Source: JBEKTY01 sp049515555 (GTDB taxonomy: Bacteria > Planctomycetota > Planctomycetia > Pirellulales > Thermoguttaceae). Taken from it: DNA of 16,764 bases. The stretch lies in the NCBI GenBank assembly GCA_049515555.1, contig JBEKTY010000172.1:1-16764 (forward strand). The letters are read 5' to 3'. Positions 7,345 through 14,487 of this stretch are shown piece by piece (the first letter of the stretch is position 1; the number at the start of each line of letters is the position of its first letter). The notes under the pieces are model-generated. The model did no database searches and was not told where the DNA came from. It worked only from the letters and a program-made list of their open reading frames with translations. The translations under genes were made by a program, and so were the position numbers.

Positions 7345-8133
7345 TCACTTGACACACTCGCTTTGCACATTGTCGATCAGGTTGTGACCGTCCGGCCCGT
7401 CTCCGAGGGTGAAGCCCAGCCTATGAATGGTGGACGGCGGCGTGAAGGCGACGCCTTTCCACTCCGCCACAATTCTAAGATAGCGGTAAGGATCGGGCCA
7501 CGATGAAGACGGTTCGACAATTGTCGTCTCAGGCCACTCATTGTCCCCCTCCACACCATCACGCAATTGCCCGAACGTCGCCGGGGTGAGTTTCGGTGCA
7601 AACGGCACCTGGTAGAGATACACGAGCGGCTTGCCGTCCACACGCAGGTAGGCGGGGTTGTCTTTGGTACGTCGCAGCACGTCCGCCATCTGCCGGCTGA
7701 GCACCTTCACATCATGGTGGAACTGCGCCAACTCGCTGCACAGGGCAACTTTGAAATGTTCCTCGGCAGCGACAGGCAGGATGGTTTTCTCGAACGCCGC
7801 GCCGCTGATATTGGCGTCTCCCCACCATGAGGTGAGGAAGGCGTCGATGCCGGCCGCCTTCGCCAACCGAATGTGCCAGCGCACAACGCCCGGATCGTCA
7901 CTGTCGTAATAGCCTATCAGCGGCTGCGCCCTCGATTTGGGCTTGGGGTTGGAGTTCGCGGACTTGTCGTCGCTCCACTGACTCCAGCGGCCGTGTGGCC
8001 CGGCGGCGGTCTCATACCATGCATAATACACCGCCCACAACAGAGGTTTTCGCTCGGCTGCGTTTAACGCCGCTGGCGGTATCATCAGCAGGGTGGCAGC
8101 GAAGGCTATGAGGGCGAGTCTGTTTCTCTTCAT
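7345..8133 (-). CDS. Short GH99-like (endo-alpha-mannosidase/mannanase-type) secreted protein, possibly truncated
   Basis: 262 codons. Signal peptide 1-25 (MKRNRLALIAFAATLLM..., cut near LNA). Residues 33-175 carry GH99-type barrel features: AVYYAWYET at 34-42, GYYDSDDPGVVRWHI at 74-88, AGIDAFLTSWWGD at 94-106, a strand VALCSEL at 129-135 and AYLRVDGKPLVYLYQ at 161-175. GH99 enzymes usually have 350 residues or more and carry catalytic residues in the second half of the barrel. Here that half is missing: after residue about 200 the chain turns into a short beta-like tail (LGFTLGDGPDGHNLIDN at 239-255) and stops. Either an internal deletion removed the C-terminal half, or this is a compact GH99-like subfamily, so activity is doubtful. 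It starts 29 bases after the preceding gene with only a weak ribosome binding site, suggesting dependence on upstream translation. Confidence 0.72.
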   Translation of the reverse strand: MKRNRLALIAFAATLLMIPPAALNAAERKPLLWAVYYAWYETAAGPHGRWSQWSDDKSANSNPKPKSRAQPLIGYYDSDDPGVVRWHIRLAKAAGIDAFLTSWWGDANISGAAFEKTILPVAAEEHFKVALCSELAQFHHDVKVLSRQMADVLRRTKDNPAYLRVDGKPLVYLYQVPFAPKLTPATFGQLRDGVEGDNEWPETTIVEPSSSWPDPYRYLRIVAEWKGVAFTPPSTIHRLGFTLGDGPDGHNLIDNVQSECVK

Positions 8134-8162
8134 TGGCGGATTATCTTTTGTACGGATGGCGC

Positions 8163-11100
8163 CTATTCCGTCGCCAGCACCACATTCAAGTCATCGAACC
8201 AGATCGGGGTGCTGCCCTTATTGAACAGGCAGACCGGAGCCAAGCCGGGCCGATCGCCGGTGGTGATAACCCGTGCGACCTGTTGCCACCCATCCGCGCC
8301 GCGTTTCCCTTCCGGCTGGGCCATTTGGTTCGCACACAGGAGGCCACCTTCGCCGCCCTGCGACTGACGCAACCAGGCGGTGATGCGATAGCGGGTCTTG
8401 GGCGCCAGGGTGCTCATAAGCGGATAGAGATAGACCCCGGCGTCTTTGGCCCCCGGCGGGTCCAGTCGCAGGCTGGTGTCGCCGCCGTGCTTCACCCGGG
8501 CGTCTACGTGGACCTTCAGGTACATGTCCTTGATGCTCAGCTTGCCGCTGTAATCGTACGGAAGCCATCCTTCCGGCTTCCCGTCGCCCGCGAGGTCGAG
8601 TTCGAAGCCGCCGTTGGCCACGCGCGGGTAGACTGTCCAAGGGATGCGCTGATCCCGGCCGTTGGCCTTCACCACCAGGGTGCAGAAGGCCGGCATGTCC
8701 TGGGACTCGCGGCCGGCAAAAGTCAGCGAGACGTCCTGGTCCGCGCCCGGCGCCAGGTTCACGGCGTCCGGCTGGACGTGGGCGGTGAATCCCGCGTCCT
8801 GTGGCACCTCCAGCGCCGCCGTGGCCTTCACCGCCACGGGACCGCGGTTTCGCAGGTGTACGGCTACCCGTTCACCCGGCTGCCAGGACCAGTCCACCCA
8901 GGGCGTGTTCACCACCGGCAGGCTGACGTAGCGCCGGCCCACCGGCACGAGCTCGGCCTCCGCCACGCACCACAAGTCTGCCGGGCCGCGCGGGGCGTTT
9001 GCCGCGGCCGTGAGGGTGGTGGTCACCGTCACCCGCTGACCCGGCGCCAGCGCCGACACGTCGCCGGCCGTCGCCTTCCAATCGGCGGGCAGGGCCCAGC
9101 CAATCCGGCCGGTGAACGGTTTCGCATCCAGATTCAATACTTCCACCGCCAACGTCACGGTAGCGCCGGCGCCGATCTGTTTCGGCAATTGAGGATAGAG
9201 CATCGGCTCGCAGCGTTCCACCAGCACAACAGTGGCCTGATTGGTGGCAGGCACGGGGAAGGAGACCGCGGTGGCGCCGACTTTGTTGAACGTCCACGGT
9301 TTCCACACGCCGCCCCAGAGGCAGGCAAAGGCCGCGGCGATGCGGCTGCTTTCGCCCACCTCCACCGTGGCCACCACCCCCGCTTTGCCCGGCCGTAACC
9401 AAGGCTTGTCCAGCATTTGGTAATTGTCGCCCCATTGGGCGTTATCGACATTGACGCAGTTGACCAGCACGGCCTTCGTCGCGGTCGTGTCGAGCACGAA
9501 GCGCGTGGCCTGGACGCCAAACCCCATGGCAACCTGGAGGCCTGGCTTTGGCTTGGGCGACAGCGCGTTAAGTGTCACGCCGGCGGTGTCCTTGAACACC
9601 GCCGGGTAGAGCAACTGCTTGGTGGCTTTGCGCAGGGCCATGGTCTTCCTGCAGAAATCTTCATCGAACCACCATTTCGACAGCCCGTCGAAGCGGCAGC
9701 CGTTGAGAAAGATGGAATTGAAGTGGAGTTCCTTGCCGGACCAGTTGCAGCCGCCGTTGGAGGAACCGTCGAGAACGATGGCCTGCGGGAGGGTGTAGCG
9801 GAACAGTTCGGTGCGGTGGAAGACGGCGCAGCCGATGCCGAAGTCGGCGGAACGCTGGTGGGGCTGCCCCACGCCCTCGCCGCCGCAGACGAAGCCCGGC
9901 TGGATCTTCCGCGTCTCCTCCATGATGCGCCGCATGTTCCAAGTGGTCTCGTGCAATCCGCCGCCGCAGCACTGGAGTTGGTCCCAGTAAATGCCGTCGG
10001 CGCGCACCTCCCGCGCATAGAGCAGGGCGAAGAACAGGTTGCGGTCACTCCAGGCCCGGCTGCCGCGGTCCATCTGCAATTCCTCGTCGCCCATGCCGAT
10101 GAAGCTGCGATCGGTGATCTGCGGCTGGTCCTTGGGATAGAAGGGCGGCGGGATGTCCTCGGGGATCTGGCTCCGCGGCATGGCGCAGATGCGCTTCACA
10201 CAGCGGCCGTCGGGCAAAGTCAGTTGGTGGTTGACATAGAAGATGGCGCGCCCGCCCCGGTCATGGATGCGGGCCACCGCCTCCTTCAGTTCCGACAGCG
10301 GACCGAGCTGGGGATTAGGATAGGGATAGACGCCGCAGTAACACCACGGCCCGTCGGCGGCGACGCGGTAGAAGTTGGCCAGGCCCAAACCCGCATCGCC
10401 GGCCGTGCGCTGCCAGTAGTCGGGGAAGCTGGCGAAGCCCTCCAAGGTGTCGTCGCCGGGCGTCGCATAGCCATCGTTGTCATAGCGGAACCAGTCCGGC
10501 GGGCTGAGTACTTTGTCATGCACCGCGACCTGCTCGCGATAGACATCGGCGGTGGCGTGCCAGTCGCCGGCGTGGGCGACCAGTAGGGCATGGGGAAGAT
10601 CCGCTGCGGTGCGCACAGTCGACCGGAACCCCATGCGCCAGCCGCCGGTGCTCTTCCCGCAATTCATCCCCACATCGAGATCGTTGCGGTCGTCGAGGAT
10701 CAAACCTATGCCGCCGTTGGCCGTGTCTGACAGGTCGAGCCAGTTGACCGCCGTGGGATACATGTTCGGCGCGCCAGCGTCCACCGGCGCGTAGTAGACG
10801 CCGGCACCGTGGTTGGCGTAGCCCGGCGCCACGTACCAGTCGTCATGCGGATTGCCGCCCACCGCCAAATCAGGCAGACTGGGAAAGGTGAGGGCCTCGA
10901 GTTCAAGCGGCATGGCCTGTTCGCCGGCCGCGAAACGTGTCAGTCGCATACGCACGATCCCATCACCGGCAGCCTCCAGCCGAAGACCAAGCTGAAGCGT
11001 TGTCCGAGTGCCCCAACTCCACTGCAGCGCACTTGCCCGCTGGTTGTCGCCCTCCACACGCAAGCGCACGGGCATGGCGGCGGCATCCACATCCAGCTTG

Positions 11101-11954
11101 GCTCGGCCCTTCTTCACCGTGACCTCAAAGGGCAGAACTGCTTGCGCCGCTTTCATCAATCCAATCGCGCCGGCACGGCGGGACACCGAGAACAGACCGT
11201 CGACGCCGGCTTCCACCGCCACGTCGCCGCTTACCAGCGTGAATCGTTTGCCCGGCTTGGCTTCGCGGATCTTTCCTGCCTTCCCAGGACCGGCGGCCAG
11301 TTCGATCTCCGCGCGTGGTTGGAACGGCTCGGGCTTGGCGTTTGCAGCCTCCAGCCAGAGTGCACGGATGGGAAGTTCCATGGGGACATTGAGTCGTAAG
11401 TCGCCGCCGTTGCACTCGCGACTGAAGCGTGCCATGGGCAGGCGCAACTGGCCGCGTTGCCAGGTTTTGCTGCCCCGGCTGACGATCTTGCCCTCCATGC
11501 CCCGCCAGACACCATGCGGCGCCCTGCCATCCAGCGAAGGGATGGCCCGATCATAGGAATCGTAAACACCACTGAAACCCTTGTTAGCGACCGCATCGTA
11601 GTATTCGATCGCGAGCACCACATCCTTAGGGGCGAACCAGGGCGCAACCTCGACATACACCAGGTTGCCGGAAACCAACTGCCAGGCCTTTTTCCCGTCG
11701 ATGTTGACGTTCGCCAGTTTCCCCTCGCTGCCGTCCAGCAACAGGGTCAGGCCCTGACCTTTCGCACCGGCGGCCTTGATGCTAGCGCCAGCGCCGACCG
11801 GATCGGCGGCGGTGACCCAGACCATGTGCTTGGAGAGCAACCCCGCGAAGTCGTCGTCCACATCGGGCGTTTTCGCCAAAAGCGCCGAGGCGCTAATCAG
11901 CCATGCGACCAGCGCGCGTGCCAATTGATTTGGTAGTCGATTGTCGATAATCAC
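8163..11954 (-). CDS. Very large secreted putative glycosidase with DUF6259-like barrel and C-terminal beta-sandwich modules
   Basis: 1263 codons from GTG at 11954, chosen because it overlaps the preceding stop (GTGA) and gives a complete signal peptide (hydrophobic residues 12-27). Residues 40-370 are beta-rich, like the N-terminal super-sandwich of large glycosidases. About 370-790 reads as a barrel: WYVAPGYANHGAGVYYAP near 373-390, WLDLSD at 405-410, DRGGRAIFYVNHQ at 565-577, ADGIYWDQLQCCGGGLHE at 652-669 and VCGGEGVGQPH at 689-699. D653, D658 and E693 are candidate catalytic residues. Around 920-1010 is a NEW3-like module. The end (NGGFELDLAGDGKPEGW at 1114-1130 to FDDLNVVLA) is a carbohydrate-binding-type sandwich. 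The barrel resembles DUF6259 proteins from memory; no substrate is known to me. Its leader is nearly identical to that of the gene upstream. Confidence 0.82.
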   Translation of the reverse strand: MIIDNRLPNQLARALVAWLISASALLAKTPDVDDDFAGLLSKHMVWVTAADPVGAGASIKAAGAKGQGLTLLLDGSEGKLANVNIDGKKAWQLVSGNLVYVEVAPWFAPKDVVLAIEYYDAVANKGFSGVYDSYDRAIPSLDGRAPHGVWRGMEGKIVSRGSKTWQRGQLRLPMARFSRECNGGDLRLNVPMELPIRALWLEAANAKPEPFQPRAEIELAAGPGKAGKIREAKPGKRFTLVSGDVAVEAGVDGLFSVSRRAGAIGLMKAAQAVLPFEVTVKKGRAKLDVDAAAMPVRLRVEGDNQRASALQWSWGTRTTLQLGLRLEAAGDGIVRMRLTRFAAGEQAMPLELEALTFPSLPDLAVGGNPHDDWYVAPGYANHGAGVYYAPVDAGAPNMYPTAVNWLDLSDTANGGIGLILDDRNDLDVGMNCGKSTGGWRMGFRSTVRTAADLPHALLVAHAGDWHATADVYREQVAVHDKVLSPPDWFRYDNDGYATPGDDTLEGFASFPDYWQRTAGDAGLGLANFYRVAADGPWCYCGVYPYPNPQLGPLSELKEAVARIHDRGGRAIFYVNHQLTLPDGRCVKRICAMPRSQIPEDIPPPFYPKDQPQITDRSFIGMGDEELQMDRGSRAWSDRNLFFALLYAREVRADGIYWDQLQCCGGGLHETTWNMRRIMEETRKIQPGFVCGGEGVGQPHQRSADFGIGCAVFHRTELFRYTLPQAIVLDGSSNGGCNWSGKELHFNSIFLNGCRFDGLSKWWFDEDFCRKTMALRKATKQLLYPAVFKDTAGVTLNALSPKPKPGLQVAMGFGVQATRFVLDTTATKAVLVNCVNVDNAQWGDNYQMLDKPWLRPGKAGVVATVEVGESSRIAAAFACLWGGVWKPWTFNKVGATAVSFPVPATNQATVVLVERCEPMLYPQLPKQIGAGATVTLAVEVLNLDAKPFTGRIGWALPADWKATAGDVSALAPGQRVTVTTTLTAAANAPRGPADLWCVAEAELVPVGRRYVSLPVVNTPWVDWSWQPGERVAVHLRNRGPVAVKATAALEVPQDAGFTAHVQPDAVNLAPGADQDVSLTFAGRESQDMPAFCTLVVKANGRDQRIPWTVYPRVANGGFELDLAGDGKPEGWLPYDYSGKLSIKDMYLKVHVDARVKHGGDTSLRLDPPGAKDAGVYLYPLMSTLAPKTRYRITAWLRQSQGGEGGLLCANQMAQPEGKRGADGWQQVARVITTGDRPGLAPVCLFNKGSTPIWFDDLNVVLATE
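11847..11912 (-). repeat. Leader repeat copy B (signal peptide and TPDVDD linker of the DUF6259-like gene)
   Basis: These 66 bases align without gaps to 14189-14254 with about 56 identities by hand count. They encode residues 15-36 of the large hydrolase, including AWLISASALLA and KTPDVDDDF, in the same phase as the other copy. Outside the segment the two genes soon become unrelated. Confidence 0.85.
11951..11954 (-). other. GTGA stop/start overlap coupling the beta-helix and DUF6259-like genes
   Basis: The TGA stop of the upstream gene (11953-11951) overlaps the GTG start of the next (11954-11952). No clear Shine-Dalgarno precedes the GTG, so translation is probably by re-initiation. The two proteins would then be made in linked amounts. 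Confidence 0.7.
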
Positions 11955-14320
11955 GGTTTGTCGGTGGTCTTTGGTGAATGCTGATCGGCGGCGCTGCCCG
12001 CGAGCAGTTCAACGGATCGCGGGCCATTGCGGAAGAAGACGCGGTCGAAACGGACATCGGTGACACTCGGTCTTACCGCATAAAAAAGCGGCAACCGCGC
12101 TGAGCGTGTCTGCACGAGCATATCGCGGAGAAAGGAGGCGTCACAAGTGGATTTGTCGGATACCGAGATGGTGCCGAGGCCCTTCACCCGCTGACGATTA
12201 TGGAACAGGGCCACTTTCGCATTGGGCGCGTTGTTGCTGAAGACGCCCTGATCGAAGCTGCAGCCAAGAAATAGCGCTTTCATGTCCGCGCGATCTCCTT
12301 GAGTCCTGATGAAAGGCGGACGCGCGGGATCCACCGAGCTGACTTCAATGCCGATGAAGGTGGTTGTGCCCTGAAAGTTATCAACATTGATGGCGGGCCT
12401 GCCGGTATCTCGATCAGGCAGCCCATCGCCACGCCCCGGGTAGGTGCCGACCGCCACCGTGCCTCCGTCCCAGGTGAAGGTCCCCTTGCCGCCGGACAAC
12501 CCGACACAGGTGCGATACCCCCCCTCATACCAAGCATCCCGTTGCAAGATGCTGCCGCCATTTTGGATTTCAAAGCTGTCACGGCAGCCAGCACCCATAC
12601 CATAGCAGACCACCTGGGTGCTTTTCCGTTTCCCCTGCCGGGCCAGCGGACCGCCAATGGCAGTTATCTTGCCGAAACCGGCTCCCATCGAGTTGACCTC
12701 CGTCTGGTCCAGCCCACCCACATAGAGTTCCGCCGGGCTCTCGGCCGAATCCATCCAGACCTCTTGCAGGTTCACGCGTCCGCCGGGTTGGTCGCAGTTC
12801 TGCACCCGCACGCCCACCGCCGTGTGCGCGCAGTTGATGTAGAGTTCGCGAAAGATGGCGTGGCTCGGTCCACATACCAGGAATACCGGCCGTTTGGCCA
12901 CCCCGGTCCAGTTAAGGTTAGTGCCATTCATGATGCTGTCGCCTACCAGCACCATGTCAGCCCCGGTGGGAATCTCGAGCGTCTTGGCGATCGCATACTC
13001 GCCCGGCGGAAAATGGACGACCGGCCGCCCGCCCGTCTGCTTTGCCGCACCGTTGATCATCCGTTGAATAGCCTCTGCATTGGCTCCGGACGGAACATCG
13101 AACACCTGACGATGCAAATTGGGCGGCGTGCCAGGCAGCATCGGAAACTCAGTCCTGACTGTGTCGCGAGAAACGACTTGCTCATCCTGGGTGGTCAGGC
13201 GGCCTTTCACGTCAAACGGACTGGCTACGGTAAACGTGTTGCCGATGGAAACCATATCCGCGTCGCCGGTGGGGGTGGCCAGGTGGATAACCGGCCCGCT
13301 CTTCACGTCCGCGCGGCTGCGGATGATGTTATCCATCAGCAGAATATTGCCGGAGTTGGCGATGCGGATGGGGGTTGCATCCAGGGGATCATAGATATGA
13401 TTGCCTTGAATGCTGGTGGCGGCGCCGTAGTTCTCCTTGTCGGTCCAATTGCCTGCGCGCTTGGCGACGAAGAAGGCTTTCGAGTTGATGGATGTGTTGT
13501 GACGAATGCCGAAGTAGGACGTATGCATGATCGTCATGTCCGCTTCGGTGGAGTTCTTGAATAGGCTCTCATAGACGTGGAAGTGGCCGCCGCCGCCGTT
13601 GTACTCGCTGCTCACGCCAATATGGCAATCTTCAAACACGCTGTACCATACCCACCAGTCCAGCGTGTTGAAGTTCTGAATACTGATGCCGGCCTTGCTG
13701 CAACGAATGAACTTGCATCGCAATACCAGACACTCGGCAATACCGTCGCGCTCGCCGGCCTCAACTGCGAACTGCAAGTCCTTGAACACCATGTCGGTGT
13801 AACCGAGCGCCGTGGCGAAGGGCATGCCGTGAAAGATGGCGTCTTTCGCCTTGCCGCGGCCATCCAGTGTCAACCGCATCATCCGCGCGTACCACGGACA
13901 ATAGTAGAACATGCGGCCGTGTTGCGGGCCATCCCAGATGATGCTAGTGGTCGCCGGGTCTTCACCGATGATGCCCATGCCAATGGTCTGCGCATGCTCG
14001 GTGCGCGGCACGTTGAGCGTTCTCGTGATACGATAGGCGCCGGCTGGGACATAGAGCACTTTCCGCTTGGCGTTGGCCGGATTGATGATATCCAATCCCT
14101 TCTGGATGGCGGCGGTGTCATCAGCCACCCCGTCCCCTTTGGCGCCGCATTCGCTCTTGACGTTCACCCAACTGGCCAGCGGCCCGACGAATTCGTCATC
14201 CACATCAGGCGTTTGCGCCATGAGTGCCGAGGCGCCGATCAGCCATGCGGCCAGGACCACCCCCGCCCTGCTCGACAAGCCCACCCTCACAAAACGCCAT
14301 TGCGCCGCGATCTCTAGCAT
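11951..14320 (-). CDS. Secreted double right-handed beta-helix protein, pectate-lyase-3 / GH55-like
   Basis: 789 codons from ATG at 14320. A signal peptide with a long n-region covers 1-35 (hydrophobic 20-34, cut after LMA). Residues 51-80 carry the diagnostic start of a pectate-lyase-3 beta-helix: WVNVKSECGAKGDGVADDTA followed by AIQKGLD, then LYVPAGAYRITRTLNVP. Residues 90-400 are helix coils with regular I/V-rich turns. A second unit begins near 407 (VFDVPSGANAEAIQRMINGA, then VVHFPPGEYAIAKTLEIP) and runs to about 770. Two such helices in one chain of about 790 residues is the GH55 layout (exo-beta-1,3-glucanase), but related proteins act as lyases on uronic-acid polymers, so the reaction is not settled. 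No catalytic residues can be assigned by eye. It lies 167 bases after the heparinase-like gene and overlaps the next by four bases. Its ribosome binding site is weak (AGAAAG). Confidence 0.85.
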   Translation of the reverse strand: MLEIAAQWRFVRVGLSSRAGVVLAAWLIGASALMAQTPDVDDEFVGPLASWVNVKSECGAKGDGVADDTAAIQKGLDIINPANAKRKVLYVPAGAYRITRTLNVPRTEHAQTIGMGIIGEDPATTSIIWDGPQHGRMFYYCPWYARMMRLTLDGRGKAKDAIFHGMPFATALGYTDMVFKDLQFAVEAGERDGIAECLVLRCKFIRCSKAGISIQNFNTLDWWVWYSVFEDCHIGVSSEYNGGGGHFHVYESLFKNSTEADMTIMHTSYFGIRHNTSINSKAFFVAKRAGNWTDKENYGAATSIQGNHIYDPLDATPIRIANSGNILLMDNIIRSRADVKSGPVIHLATPTGDADMVSIGNTFTVASPFDVKGRLTTQDEQVVSRDTVRTEFPMLPGTPPNLHRQVFDVPSGANAEAIQRMINGAAKQTGGRPVVHFPPGEYAIAKTLEIPTGADMVLVGDSIMNGTNLNWTGVAKRPVFLVCGPSHAIFRELYINCAHTAVGVRVQNCDQPGGRVNLQEVWMDSAESPAELYVGGLDQTEVNSMGAGFGKITAIGGPLARQGKRKSTQVVCYGMGAGCRDSFEIQNGGSILQRDAWYEGGYRTCVGLSGGKGTFTWDGGTVAVGTYPGRGDGLPDRDTGRPAINVDNFQGTTTFIGIEVSSVDPARPPFIRTQGDRADMKALFLGCSFDQGVFSNNAPNAKVALFHNRQRVKGLGTISVSDKSTCDASFLRDMLVQTRSARLPLFYAVRPSVTDVRFDRVFFRNGPRSVELLAGSAADQHSPKTTDKP
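14189..14254 (-). repeat. Leader repeat copy A (signal peptide and TPDVDD linker of the beta-helix gene)
   Basis: Partner of 11847-11912. It encodes residues 23-44 of the beta-helix protein (AWLIGASALMA then QTPDVDDEF). About 17 of 22 residues and 56 of 66 bases match by hand alignment. Two unrelated mature domains sharing one leader implies copying of the leader segment. Confidence 0.85.
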
Positions 14321-14487
14321 GGATGCACTTTCTGATACAACTGTGTGATGTCAAAAGTTCCCAGTACTCTATTTGCCAAGACTTTCGGTACAGTAGCCGC
14401 GGCGGCAGCCCTCACATTATGCACATATTGAGATCCGTTCGCCACTTGTGTTGAGCATTATTCGAGACGCGCCGGACACAAGCGTGG
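14321..14487 (-). other. Intergenic gap upstream of the beta-helix gene, possible promoter region
   Basis: 167 bases, clearly AT-richer than the genes and the largest gap between intact genes here. It is the likeliest place for an internal promoter. A CATAAT box (14421-14416, minus strand) resembles a -10 element but has no convincing -35. A TTGACA lies nearer the gene without a good -10. No strong hairpin followed by a T-run was found after the upstream stop. Confidence 0.3.

Noticed and set aside
8133..13564. Several plus-strand frames of 390-420 codons opposite the DUF6259-like and beta-helix genes
   Set aside because: They are shadows of the minus-strand genes: low-complexity His/Arg/Gly-rich translations without signal peptides, domains or ribosome binding sites.
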